From Paraburkholderia ribeironis (GTDB lineage: Bacteria > Pseudomonadota > Gammaproteobacteria > Burkholderiales > Burkholderiaceae), in contig NZ_CYGX02000077.1 in the NCBI RefSeq assembly GCF_900019265.1, positions 1 through 41,486 of the forward strand: a DNA stretch of 41,486 bases, given 5' to 3'. Below the pieces are notes generated by a model. It was given only the letters and a program-made list of their open reading frames with translations, was not told the DNA's origin and ran no database searches. The position numbers were made by a program, and so were the translations under genes. Shown here one piece after another: positions 33,438-41,486 of this stretch; positions within the stretch are counted from its first letter, which is position 1, and each line of letters opens with the position of its first letter.

Positions 33438-34739
33438 ATGACCACGCTTAACGAATTTTCCCGCTGCGTCGCGCAGTACGATCCTCATGCGCTGCCGGTT
33501 TCGGCCGCTCAGGCGATTGTTCGCCAGTGGGCCACGCCGGTCACGGCCATCGAGCGCGTGGCGTTGCGCGACGCGCTCGACCGTGTGCTGGCGGCCGATA
33601 TCGTGTCGCCGATCGACGTCCCATCGCACGACAACTCCGCGATGGACGGCTATGCGTTCAACCAGGCGGCACTGGCAAACGGCACGGGCAGCGTTCACCT
33701 CTCCATTGCCGGCAAGGCGCTGGCCGGGCATCCGTTCGCGGGCCGCGTCGATGCGAGCCAATGCGTGCGCGTGATGACGGGTGCCTCAATGCCCGCGGAC
33801 TGCGATACGGTCGTGCCGCAGGAACTCGTCGAACGCAGCGCCGACGCCGCGTCGATCCGCTTTGCGGCCGACGCCGTGACGGCGGGCGCCAATCGGCGCC
33901 TGGCCGGCGAAGACCTCGCCCGCGGCCATGCCGCACTACGGGCCGGCCGCATCATGCGGGCATCGGACCTCGGTCTGCTGGCGTCGCTCGGCATCGGCGA
34001 GGTCGAGGTGCGGCGACGGTTGCGCGTCGCGTTCTTCTCGACCGGCGACGAATTGCGCTCGCTCGGCGAGCCGCTCGACCCGGGCTCCGTGTACGACAGC
34101 AACCGCTATACGCTGTTTGCGATGCTGCGCCGCCTGAACGTCGACATGCTCGACCTCGGCGTGGTGCGCGACGAGCCCGCCGCGCTGGAAGCCGCGTTGC
34201 GCAGCGCCGCGGCGAGCGCCGACGTCGTGCTGACCTCGGGCGGCATCTCGGTCGGCGAAGCCGATTTCACGCGGCAACTACTGCAGACGTTCGGCGACGT
34301 CGCCTTCTGGAGTCTGGCGATGCGCCCGGGCCGGCCATTCGCATTTGGCCGCGTCTGGTCCGGCGCGCGGCCAGGCGCCGGGGCACCCGCACTATTTTTC
34401 GGTTTGCCGGGCAATCCGGTCGCCGTGATGGTGGCGTTCTATCAGATCGTGCGGGACGTGCTGCTGCTGATGTCAGGCGCAACGACACGGCCGCTGCCGG
34501 TGATTCACGCTGCCAGCCGTCGGCCGATTCGCAAGCGCGCCGGCCGCACCGAATTCCAGCGCGGTGTCGCCGAACAGGACGCGCACGGTCACTGGCATGT
34601 CACGCCAACCGGCTCGCAAAGCTCGGGCGTGCTGAGTTCGATGAGCGAAGCCAATTGCTTTATCGTGCTCGGACACGACGAAGGGGAGATTGAGCAAGGA
34701 GAACGCGTGGCGATCATGCTGTTCGACGGTCTCATCTGA
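33438..34739 (+). CDS. moeA: Molybdopterin molybdenumtransferase MoeA
   Basis: A 433-residue enzyme that inserts molybdate into adenylylated molybdopterin. The MoeA signature HDNSAMDGYA is near residue 60. The central GDELRSLGEPLDPGSVYDSN and LTSGGISVGEADF, and the PGNPVAVMVAF segment, identify the fold with its C-terminal beta-barrel domain. The length is normal (E. coli 411). It begins 63 bases after mobA. Confidence 0.96.
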   Translation: MTTLNEFSRCVAQYDPHALPVSAAQAIVRQWATPVTAIERVALRDALDRVLAADIVSPIDVPSHDNSAMDGYAFNQAALANGTGSVHLSIAGKALAGHPFAGRVDASQCVRVMTGASMPADCDTVVPQELVERSADAASIRFAADAVTAGANRRLAGEDLARGHAALRAGRIMRASDLGLLASLGIGEVEVRRRLRVAFFSTGDELRSLGEPLDPGSVYDSNRYTLFAMLRRLNVDMLDLGVVRDEPAALEAALRSAAASADVVLTSGGISVGEADFTRQLLQTFGDVAFWSLAMRPGRPFAFGRVWSGARPGAGAPALFFGLPGNPVAVMVAFYQIVRDVLLLMSGATTRPLPVIHAASRRPIRKRAGRTEFQRGVAEQDAHGHWHVTPTGSQSSGVLSSMSEANCFIVLGHDEGEIEQGERVAIMLFDGLI

Positions 34740-34819
34740 CGCCTCACTGACGCGGCGCCGGCCAGCGCGGTCATTTGCAGTTTTACCCATTACCACTACG
34801 ACACACGGGTTGGACTTAC

Positions 34820-35095
34820 ATGAAAAAACAGATCTCGTTCATCGCACCTGGCCAGACAGCCAAAGCGCTTATCCTCGTGTACCTGACTTTCTCGGTGCCG
34901 ATCGTGCTGCTCGGCGTGCTGGTTGCGTTCGTGCGCTATGGCTCGGTGGAATTGAGCACAGTGTTCAGCGCGCTGCTGCTCAATGCGATCCTCGGGTTCG
35001 TGCTGCTGTGGATCGCGTGCCATGCGTACAACTGGGTGGCATCGCGCTTCGGTGGCATCGAAATTCATCTCGCCGACGCACCGGAAGAGGCGTAA
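34820..35095 (+). CDS. Small two-helix membrane protein of unknown function
   Basis: A 91-residue protein. A polar start (MKKQISFIAPGQTAKALI) leads into a hydrophobic segment, about residues 14-35. A second one follows, about 44-64 (LSTVFSALLLNAILGFVLLW). The C-terminus is acidic. I do not recognise the family. ATG 34820 is preferred to an in-frame ATG at 34775 because the conserved-looking lysine-rich start is there. It lies 80 bases after moeA on the same strand, but no functional link to molybdenum cofactor is apparent. Confidence 0.7.
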   Translation: MKKQISFIAPGQTAKALILVYLTFSVPIVLLGVLVAFVRYGSVELSTVFSALLLNAILGFVLLWIACHAYNWVASRFGGIEIHLADAPEEA

Positions 35096-35105
35096 TGCCC
35101 GCGAC

Positions 35106-35129
35106 GATCCGCGCTGCCGCCCGCGGATC
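35106..35129. terminator. Weak hairpin between convergent genes
   Basis: GATCCGC and GCGGATC pair around a ten-base loop between the small membrane protein gene and rmuC. There is no T-run on either side, so termination here is uncertain. Confidence 0.3.
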
Positions 35130-35149
35130 ATCCAGCCCACCCCGCAGCC

Positions 35150-36598
35150 CTATTGCTCGTCGGGATCCATACCCGACAGCGCGTCGCCGAGCAACCCGCT
35201 CGCCTCGTCGCCGGGCAACGCCTCGACGTCGCGCAGCTTGCGGCTCATCACGCGGGTGCGCGTTTGCGCCGCTTCGATCGAACGCGTGACGGTTTCGAGT
35301 TGCGCCTTGGTCTTCGCCAGCACGTCGCCGAATTTGCCGAACTCCGCTTTCACCGCACCGAGCACCTGCCACACCTCGCTCGAGCGTTTCTCGATCGCGA
35401 GGGTGCGGAAACCCATCTGCAAACTATTGAGCAACGCGGTCAGCGTGGTCGGTCCCGCGATCGTCACGCGATAGTCGCGTTGCAGCAGGTCCGTGAGCCC
35501 CGGCCGGCGCAGCACTTCGGCGTATAGCCCTTCGGTGGGCAGGAACAGCAGCGCGAAGTCGGTTGTATGCGGCGGCGCTACGTATTTCTCGGCGATCGTG
35601 CGAGCCTCAGCCCGAATCCGCGCTTCGAGTGCGCGCGATGCCTCTTCCACCGCGACTGGATCGGCGCGCTCCTGCGCGTCGATCAGACGCTCGTAGTCCT
35701 CGCGCGGAAACTTCGCATCGATCGGCAGCCAGACGGGCGTGGCCGCGCCGCCCTGCTCCGCGCGTCCCGGCAACCTGATCGCAAACTCGACGCGCTCCGT
35801 ACTATTGGGCACCGTCGCAACATTCTTTGCATATTGATCGGCGGTGAGCAGTTGCTCGAGCAACGCTTCCAGTTGCACTTCGCCCCACGTGCCGCGGGTC
35901 TTGACGTTGGTCAGCACCTTCTTCAGATCGCCGACGCCGGCCGCCAGCGTCTGCATTTCGCCCAAGCCGCGATGCACCTGCTCGAGCCGGTCCGACACCA
36001 GCTTGAACGACTCGCCGAGACGCTGTTCGAGCGTGGCGTGCAGCTTCTCGTCGACGGTTCGGCGCATCTCCTCGAGCTTCGCCGCGTTGTTCGCCTCGAT
36101 ATCCTTGAGCCGCTGTTCGAGGGTCGCGCGCACTTCGGCGAAGCGCCGGTCGTTCGCCTCGGTCAGTTGCCCCAGCTGCAGGCTCAGCGTGTCGCCGAAC
36201 TGCTTGAGCGTGCGGCTCTGTTCGTCGCGCGCCTGTTGCGCCTGCACTTGCAGACTGTGGCGCACCGCGTCGAGCTGCTGCGCGAAGCCGTCGATCTTGC
36301 CGCCCTGCACCGTGGTCATGCTGCTGAACTGCGAGGCCAGCGTCTGTTGAAAGTGCGCGAAGCCGCTGCTCTGCTCGGTACGCGACATGCGTGCCGTCTC
36401 GGTGATGTCATTACGCAGTTGCCGTTCGAGGCGTTCATACGCATGGGACTGCGCATCCGCCGCAACGTCGATGCGTTGGTTGAGCAACTCGAACTGCTCA
36501 TGCTGTTCGGCGCCGCTCTGTCCGCGCATCAGCAACGCCAACGCGACGACCAATGCGACCGCCAGCACCGCGACGGCCGCCACCAGAATCATGGTCAT
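35150..36598 (-). CDS. rmuC: DNA recombination protein RmuC
   Basis: A 482-residue protein with an N-terminal membrane helix (about 3-26), a long coiled-coil (about 30-210) and the PF02646 RmuC nuclease-like domain. The domain is marked by RGTWGEVQLEALLEQLL, EFAIRLPG and the VWLPIDAKFPREDYERL motif. E. coli RmuC limits inversions at short inverted repeats. ATG 36598 gives the membrane helix at the start and overlaps the ghrB stop as ATGA; the long in-frame upstream stretch is read from ghrB in the wrong frame and is rejected. Confidence 0.93.
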   Translation of the reverse strand: MTMILVAAVAVLAVALVVALALLMRGQSGAEQHEQFELLNQRIDVAADAQSHAYERLERQLRNDITETARMSRTEQSSGFAHFQQTLASQFSSMTTVQGGKIDGFAQQLDAVRHSLQVQAQQARDEQSRTLKQFGDTLSLQLGQLTEANDRRFAEVRATLEQRLKDIEANNAAKLEEMRRTVDEKLHATLEQRLGESFKLVSDRLEQVHRGLGEMQTLAAGVGDLKKVLTNVKTRGTWGEVQLEALLEQLLTADQYAKNVATVPNSTERVEFAIRLPGRAEQGGAATPVWLPIDAKFPREDYERLIDAQERADPVAVEEASRALEARIRAEARTIAEKYVAPPHTTDFALLFLPTEGLYAEVLRRPGLTDLLQRDYRVTIAGPTTLTALLNSLQMGFRTLAIEKRSSEVWQVLGAVKAEFGKFGDVLAKTKAQLETVTRSIEAAQTRTRVMSRKLRDVEALPGDEASGLLGDALSGMDPDEQ

Positions 36599-37584
36599 GA
36601 ACGCGCCTTGCCGATCACGTCGGGGTTGATCGGATTCGGCGGCTGGCCGGCGCGCGGTCCCTCGCCGAGCGCCGCAATCAGGTTGTCGGCGGCGAGATTC
36701 GCCATTGCGCGACGCGTGGCTTCGGTCGCGCTGGCAATGTGCGGCGTCAACACGATATTCGGCACGCTCAGCAGAGCGGGATGCAGATTCGGCTCGCCTT
36801 CGAACACGTCCAGACCCGCAGCCGCAATCTGTCGCGAACGAAGCGCGTCGGCGAGCGCCGCGTCGTCGACGATACCGCCGCGGGCGATGTTGGTGAGGGT
36901 CGCGGTCGGCTTCATCAGCGCGAGTTCGGCCGCACCGATCGTGTGATGGTTTTCCTGCGTGTACGGCAGAACCAGCACGACATGATCGGCGCGCCGCAAC
37001 AGATCCTGCTTCGACACGTATGCGGCGTTCAACTCGGCCTCGATCTGCGGCGCCACGCGCGAGCGGTTGTGATAGATCACCTGCATGTTGAAGCCGCGCG
37101 CGCGACGCGCGAGCGCCTGGCCGATCCGGCCCATGCCGATCACACCGAGCGTCGAGCCGTACAGGTCGCTGCCGAGAAAGCTGTCGTAGCTCCACTTCTG
37201 CCACTTGCCCGCGCGCAGCCAGTGCTCCGATTCGGTGATGCGCCTCGCTGCGGCCATCATCAACGCCCAGCCGAAATCGGCGGTCGATTCGTTCAGCACG
37301 TCCGGCGTGTTGGTGCCGAGCACGTTCGCGGCATTGAACGCCGCCATGTCGAAGTTGTTATAGCCCACCGCCATATTCGACACCACCCGCAGACGCGGCG
37401 CCGCCGCCAGCACGCTTGCGTCGATCGGCTCGCCTGCGGTCAGTGCGCCGTCTTTATCAGCGAGACGGCGCTTCAGTTCGTCGGCGGGCAACACGTCGCC
37501 CTGATTCCAGTCGACGTCGAAATACTGTTTGAGCCGTTCGATCACATCGGGAAAGATCGAACGGGCGACGAGGATCTTCTGCAT
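36595..37584 (-). CDS. ghrB: D-isomer 2-hydroxyacid dehydrogenase, GhrB-like
   Basis: A 329-residue NAD(P)-dependent dehydrogenase. The Rossmann motif is GVIGMGRIGQALARRARGF. The catalytic residues are Arg in NIARGGIVDD, Glu in GLDVFEGEP and His in LTPHIASAT. The sequence is closest in pattern to glyoxylate/hydroxypyruvate reductase B and 2-ketogluconate reductase, but specificity cannot be fixed from sequence. GGAG stands seven bases ahead of the ATG. It overlaps rmuC by four bases, and nhaD ends 54 bases upstream. Confidence 0.9.
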   Translation of the reverse strand: MQKILVARSIFPDVIERLKQYFDVDWNQGDVLPADELKRRLADKDGALTAGEPIDASVLAAAPRLRVVSNMAVGYNNFDMAAFNAANVLGTNTPDVLNESTADFGWALMMAAARRITESEHWLRAGKWQKWSYDSFLGSDLYGSTLGVIGMGRIGQALARRARGFNMQVIYHNRSRVAPQIEAELNAAYVSKQDLLRRADHVVLVLPYTQENHHTIGAAELALMKPTATLTNIARGGIVDDAALADALRSRQIAAAGLDVFEGEPNLHPALLSVPNIVLTPHIASATEATRRAMANLAADNLIAALGEGPRAGQPPNPINPDVIGKARS

Positions 37585-37638
37585 TGCAATTCTCCGTATG
37601 GCGCGTCGAGTCGGAGCGTCTCGGCGTCGACATCAACG

Positions 37639-39066
37639 TCAAAAAAAGAGCCACCCGGTCACGATAAAGAGCGGCAGCAGCACCGCGCCGGACCAGCCCA
37701 GATAGGCGAAAAAACTCGGCATGGGTACGCCGCGCGATTGTGCGATCGCTTTGACCATGAAGTTCGGCGCATTGCCGATATACGTATTGGCGCCCATGAA
37801 CACCGCGCCGGCCGAAATCGCGGCGAGCGTGGTCGCACCGGTGGTCATCAGCGTCTGCGCATCGCCGCCGGCCAGGTTGAAGAACACGAGATAGGTCGGC
37901 GCGTTGTCGAGAAACGACGACAGCAGGCCGGTCGCCCAGAAGTACATGATGTCGCGCGGGTGGCCCGACGAGTCGTTGACCAGATGAACGAGGCCTGCGA
38001 ACGCTCCGGATTCGCCGGCGCGCAGCATCGTAATGACTGGCACGATCGTCACGAAGATGCCGGCAAACAGTTTGGCGACTTCCTGGATCGGCGCCCAGTT
38101 GAAGTCATTGGCCGCACGCGCCGCACGGGGCGTCGATGCGAGCGACAGCAACGTGACGCCGATCAGCGCGACATCGCGCACCGCATTCTGCAAGGCCACC
38201 TGCGTGCCGAATACGTCGAAGGCGATTTGCGGCCGCCACAATCCGCTCATCAGCACCAGCGCGACCACCGCGGCGAGAAACACGAAGTTGATCTTGCCGT
38301 CGATACCGCCAAACGAACTGTCAGGCGTCGGATCGAAAAAGCGCGAGCGCTCCTCTTCACGCTGGTGAAAATAGTACGAGTCGAGCGCGTAGAAGGCAGC
38401 CAGCAGGACGCCACTGACGAATAGCATCGGCAGCGCGAGATGCTTCGTGGTCCAGAAGAAGCTGACGCCCTCGAGAAACCCCAGAAAGAGCGGCGGATCG
38501 CCCAGCGGCGACAGCGAACCGCCCACGTTCGCAACGAGGAAGATGAAGAACACGACCACATGCACCACATGCCGGCGATTGTCGTTGGCGCGCAGCAACG
38601 GGCGGATCAGCAGCATCGCCGCGCCGGTCGTGCCCATCACGCTTGCCAGCAACGTGCCGAGCGCGAGAATCGCCGTGTTCAGGCGTGGCGTGCCATGCAG
38701 ATTGCCGCGCACACAGATGCCGCCTGCCACCGTATAGAGTGCCGTCAATAAAACGATGAACGGAATGTATTCGTCGAGCATCGCGTGCACCAGCTTCGCG
38801 AGCGCCAGGTCGATGCCGAACCAGAGTGCGAACGGCCCGAGAAGCGCGAGCGCCCACGCGGCCGAGATCTTGCCAAAATGGTGATGCCAGAACGCCGGCG
38901 CGATCAACGGAAACACCGCGATCGACAGCAGCATGCCTGCAAACGGCAGGCCCCACAGCGCCGACAAACGCGCGCCATCGAATGTTGCGGCAGACGCCAG
39001 TTCAGACCACCCAGCCAGCAGTACAGCCGTGGGCACCATGCTCGCCCACACGGCATGTCCTTTCAT
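37639..39066 (-). CDS. nhaD: Na+/H+ antiporter NhaD
   Basis: A 475-residue polytopic inner-membrane protein of the ion transporter superfamily. About a dozen hydrophobic segments are visible. The NhaD-like features are the N-terminal FPLIAPAFWHHHFGKISAAWAL, the central NVGGSLSPLGDPPLFLGFL and the later FLDNAPTYLVFFNLAGG and GANTYIGNAPNFMVKAIA. It exchanges cytoplasmic sodium for protons. ATG 39066 is preferred; an in-frame ATG at 39138 would overlap the lutC end and add 24 polar residues. AAGGA is upstream. It lies 64 bases after lutC. Confidence 0.93.
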   Translation of the reverse strand: MKGHAVWASMVPTAVLLAGWSELASAATFDGARLSALWGLPFAGMLLSIAVFPLIAPAFWHHHFGKISAAWALALLGPFALWFGIDLALAKLVHAMLDEYIPFIVLLTALYTVAGGICVRGNLHGTPRLNTAILALGTLLASVMGTTGAAMLLIRPLLRANDNRRHVVHVVVFFIFLVANVGGSLSPLGDPPLFLGFLEGVSFFWTTKHLALPMLFVSGVLLAAFYALDSYYFHQREEERSRFFDPTPDSSFGGIDGKINFVFLAAVVALVLMSGLWRPQIAFDVFGTQVALQNAVRDVALIGVTLLSLASTPRAARAANDFNWAPIQEVAKLFAGIFVTIVPVITMLRAGESGAFAGLVHLVNDSSGHPRDIMYFWATGLLSSFLDNAPTYLVFFNLAGGDAQTLMTTGATTLAAISAGAVFMGANTYIGNAPNFMVKAIAQSRGVPMPSFFAYLGWSGAVLLPLFIVTGWLFF

Positions 39067-39130
39067 ATCGTTAAAGTCCTTGTTATTGCTCACGGCCGCG
39101 TGCGCGTCGGGACGCAGCCGCGCTGCACGC

Positions 39131-39793
39131 TCAGGCATCCTTGACGATGATCACGTGCACCCGGTAAGGACCATGAGCGCCCAGCACGATGGTCTGTTCG
39201 ATATCGCCCGTGCGCGAAGGCCCGGAAACAAAATTGACCGCGCGGGGCAGTTCGTCGCGCTCCTTACGGATCAGGTCGAACGCCTCTTCATGACCGGCGA
39301 CGATGCGCGAGGCCGGCACGATGGCAATGTGAGTTTCGGGAAGCAGCCCGGCTGACGCATAGGTTTGCGGTCCGGACAGCAACACGAGCGTGCCGGTCTC
39401 GGCGGTCGCACAGAAGCAGCCGGTAAGGCCGACCACGCCGCTGTCTTGCGGCTTGCGGAATTCGACTGCGAGGCCGGCGTCGGCCCAACGCAGATCCTGC
39501 AGCGTTTGCCAGGCGATGGCCTGCAGCGGCAGCGCATGTTCCGTGAGGTAGCGATGCGCTGCGGCCGGTACGTCGTTCAGCGTCTGAACCGTGTCGACCG
39601 TCGTCGCCAGTTTCAGCGCTTCTTCGATGAAACGCGCGGTTAGATCGGCGGGCATCTCCGGACGCGGCCCGCGCGGATGACGCGCCAGATAGTCTGCCGC
39701 GGCCTCGCGCTCGGCAGCCGCCGGTTCAGGCTCGCGCCCTTGCGCTGCGCGGATGCGTGCCAGGATGTTGCGGCGGGCACTCGATGTGTCCAT
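39131..39793 (-). CDS. lutC: LutC/YkgG family LUD-domain protein
   Basis: A 220-residue LUD-domain protein. LutC works with LutA and LutB in oxidation of L-lactate to pyruvate in Bacillus and other bacteria. Features include the N-terminal ARRNILARIRAA, GVVGLTGCFCATAETGTLVL, THIAIVPASRIVAGHEEAF and the end FVSGPSRTGDIEQTIVLGAHGP. Neither lutA nor lutB is in the window: pncB lies upstream and nhaD downstream, both on the same strand. It may work with a partner elsewhere or in another redox role. Confidence 0.9.
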   Translation of the reverse strand: MDTSSARRNILARIRAAQGREPEPAAAEREAAADYLARHPRGPRPEMPADLTARFIEEALKLATTVDTVQTLNDVPAAAHRYLTEHALPLQAIAWQTLQDLRWADAGLAVEFRKPQDSGVVGLTGCFCATAETGTLVLLSGPQTYASAGLLPETHIAIVPASRIVAGHEEAFDLIRKERDELPRAVNFVSGPSRTGDIEQTIVLGAHGPYRVHVIIVKDA

Positions 39794-40001
39794 ATACGGA
39801 ATCCTCGTGTCGACAGCCGTGCGATATGTCGAGGATTATACCGACCGCCTTCCGCGCGGACACCCTGGCCGAACGGCGTATTGTCACGCATCGAACGCGC
39901 GGTCAAACTTCTCATCACCGCGCGCATCGGCAGACGATCAAAGCGTGCGGCAGCGTGTGAAGCAACGCGAGCGAGAGCCCGCCGCCCGCCCGCTACCCGC
40001 G

Positions 40002-41198
40002 CTACTTCGCGGCCTCTTCGTCCGGCTGAGCAATGCCGAACACCTGGCGCAAATACGCGAGATAGGCCTTGTCTTCGCACATGTTCTTGCCGGGCGAATC
40101 CGACAGCTTCGCCACCGGCTGACCATTGCAGCGAACCATCTTGATGACGATCTGCAGCGGGTTGTAGCCGAGGTCGTTGGTCAGATTGGTACCGACGCCG
40201 AAGGCCAGCTTGCAGCGGCCGCGGAAACGTTCGTACAGTTGCAGCACCTTTGGAATGTCGAGCGCGTCGGAGAACACAAGGACCTTGGTGCGCGGGTCGC
40301 AGCGATTCGCTTCGTAGTGCTTGAGCAGGCGTTCACCCCAGTCGAACGGATCGCCGGAATCGTGGCGCGCGCCGTCGAACAGCTTGCAGAAGTACATGTC
40401 GAAGTCGCGCAGGAACGCCTGCATGCCGTACACGTCGGACAGCGCAATACCGAGGTCGCCGCGATATTCCTTCGCCCACATCTCGAAGCCGAAGATCTGC
40501 GAGTCGCGCAACCGCGGGCCGAGCGCCTGGCACGCCTGCAGGTATTCATGCGCCATCGTGCCGAGTGGCGTGAGACTGTGCTTCATCGCGTAGAAGACAT
40601 TGCTGGTGCCGGCGAATTGCTCGCCCAGGCCGTCTTTCAGCGTGAGGATCACTTCCTCGTGCCATTGCTTCGAGAAGCGGCGGCGCGTGCCGTAGTCGGC
40701 GATCTTGCAGTCGGCGAACTCCGGCCGCGCCCCCAGCAGCTGGATCTTCTCCAGAAGACGGCCGCGCCCTTCGCTGTAGTCGGGCTGTTGCTGGGTGTTG
40801 CGGAAATAGACCTCGTTGACGATCGCGAGCATCGGAATCTCGAACAGGATCGTATGCAACCAGGGTCCCTTGATCTCGATGTCGATTTCGCCGTTGCCCT
40901 TCGACGACGGTTCGATCGAAATGTATTTCTCGTTCAGATGGAACAGCGCGAGAAACTCGATGAAGTCGCCCTTGATGAAGCGCATGCGCCGCAGGTAGTC
41001 GAGTTCGTCGTCGGCAAAACGCAGCTCACAGAGCTTGCGCACTTCGTCGCGAATCTCGCCGATATACGGCACGAGATCGACGTTCTGCGTGCGGCAGCGG
41101 AAACGGTACTCCACGTTCGCGGCGGGAAAATGATGCAACACCACTTGCATCATCGTGAACTTGTACAGATCGGTATCGAGCAGCGAAGTAATAATCAT
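40002..41198 (-). CDS. pncB: Nicotinate phosphoribosyltransferase PncB
   Basis: A 398-residue enzyme that converts nicotinate and PRPP to nicotinate mononucleotide, coupled to ATP, in NAD salvage. The start MIITSLLDTDLYKFTMMQ is diagnostic. H217 in GTMAHEYLQ is the phosphorylated histidine. DYGTRRRFS and SDALDIPKV are also conserved, as is the C-terminal KLSDSPGKNMCED. ATG 41198 is the family start; an in-frame run to 41420 only reads a tandem repeat and is rejected. Confidence 0.97.
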   Translation of the reverse strand: MIITSLLDTDLYKFTMMQVVLHHFPAANVEYRFRCRTQNVDLVPYIGEIRDEVRKLCELRFADDELDYLRRMRFIKGDFIEFLALFHLNEKYISIEPSSKGNGEIDIEIKGPWLHTILFEIPMLAIVNEVYFRNTQQQPDYSEGRGRLLEKIQLLGARPEFADCKIADYGTRRRFSKQWHEEVILTLKDGLGEQFAGTSNVFYAMKHSLTPLGTMAHEYLQACQALGPRLRDSQIFGFEMWAKEYRGDLGIALSDVYGMQAFLRDFDMYFCKLFDGARHDSGDPFDWGERLLKHYEANRCDPRTKVLVFSDALDIPKVLQLYERFRGRCKLAFGVGTNLTNDLGYNPLQIVIKMVRCNGQPVAKLSDSPGKNMCEDKAYLAYLRQVFGIAQPDEEAAK

Positions 41199-41340
41199 GA
41201 TGGTGCGAACTGGACCGCTGGAAAAACGCAAGGCCTGACTCGAGTCTTGCGCGTACGGCACGCCCGTGCGCGCCGACCTGCTGCATGTTACCCGAATGCG
41301 CCCGGATTCAGCGCGCCGCCGGGCTCCCGCGCCGGCGCCC

Positions 41341-41447
41341 CGAAGGAAGTCCCCTTGGGGGGGCGCCGCGAAGGAAGTCCCCTTGGGGGGCGCCTCGAAG
41401 GAAGCCCACTGGGGGCACACCGAAGGAAGTCAAAGTCACCTCGGGGG
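41341..41447. repeat. Tandem repeat, four copies of a 25-28-base unit, upstream of pncB
   Basis: The core CGAAGGAAG occurs at 41341, 41369, 41396 and 41421. The first two copies continue GTCCCCTTGGGGGG with a CCCC-TT-GGGG self-complementary part; copies three and four are more diverged. Similar GGAAGTCCCCTTGGGG repeats occur widely between genes in Burkholderia relatives. Reading them as protein gives the spurious sequence GGRREGSPLGGRLEGSPLG (plus strand). Confidence 0.85.
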
Positions 41448-41468
41448 ACGTTGCGAAAAACGTCCCCC
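41443..41468. repeat. Perfect 10-bp hairpin at the right edge
   Basis: GGGGGACGTT (41443-41452) and AACGTCCCCC (41459-41468) are exact inverted copies around a six-base GCGAAA loop. No T-run follows on either strand, so it is not a clear intrinsic terminator. It follows the tandem repeats directly and may be part of the same repetitive element. The window ends 18 bases later. Confidence 0.6.
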
Positions 41469-41486
41469 TAAGGAAACGCTGATTAA

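Noticed and set aside
36599..37204. N-terminal extension of RmuC across ghrB
   Set aside because: It is the ghrB gene read in another frame; the RmuC membrane helix starts at ATG 36598.
41199..41420. N-terminal extension of PncB
   Set aside because: It only translates the tandem repeat; the family starts at MIITSLLDTDLYK.
39753..41471. A 572-codon plus-strand frame across pncB
   Set aside because: Antisense of a well-supported pncB, with low-complexity translation and repeat-derived C-terminus.
1..41486. CRISPR array, insertion sequence, prophage or toxin-antitoxin pair
   Set aside because: No spaced direct-repeat array, transposase, integrase or paired small genes were seen; the only tandem repeats are the short ones reported.

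Overview
The window is a GC-rich, densely packed stretch of a beta-proteobacterial chromosome. Gene order and protein sequences point to Burkholderia sensu lato, most likely Paraburkholderia: plsX-fabH-fabD-fabG-acpP-fabF runs directly into rpoE-rseA-rseB-mucD and then lepA-lepB-rnc-era-recO-pdxJ-acpS-nagZ, RNase III is long-tailed, and GGAAGTCCCCTTGGGG-type repeats lie next to pncB. The genus is an inference; no rRNA or tRNA marker is present. I see no insertion sequence, phage gene, CRISPR array, tRNA or rRNA.

Layout. (1) 1-2,254: a terminator, a small CsbD-type stress protein behind a good -24/-12 (sigma-54) promoter match, and an orphan NtrC-type response regulator whose GAFTGA motif reads GAFGGA. 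(2) 2,285-15,012, all on the minus strand: the sigma-E operon (rpoE, rseA, rseB, mucD, glutaredoxin-like), then lepA-lepB-rnc-era-recO-pdxJ-acpS-nagZ, ending in a terminator shared with the response regulator. (3) 15,113-22,614, minus strand: a YgfX-like membrane protein, fabF, acpP, fabG, fabD, fabH, plsX, rpmF and DUF177, headed by a strong sigma-70 promoter. Intrinsic terminators after rpmF, after acpP and just before lepA cut this long co-directional run into sub-operons. (4) 22,872-24,205, plus strand: Maf/YceF and an RsmI-like methyltransferase. (5) 24,336-27,443, minus strand: sppA, a Rieske protein, a Gph-like phosphatase and rluC. (6) 28,178-35,095, plus strand: rne behind a 730-base leader, the molybdenum cofactor genes moaA, mobA and moeA, and a small membrane protein. 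(7) 35,150-41,198, minus strand: pncB, lutC, nhaD, ghrB and rmuC.

The genes are mostly core functions: fatty-acid and phospholipid precursor synthesis, envelope stress response, translation and RNA processing, protein export, cofactor synthesis and NAD salvage. The links are typical: acpS activates the acpP product; rnc and era act in rRNA maturation; rluC modifies 23S rRNA; RNase E is the central RNA-decay enzyme.

The best candidates for new biology are regulatory. They are the sigma-54 promoter, CsbD gene and GAFGGA regulator at the left end; the hairpins and terminators in the rnc, lepA, fabF and rne leaders; a 49-base-period tandem repeat in front of plsX; and tandem 25-28-base repeats upstream of pncB. 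I do not see a complete new defence-like or mobile system.
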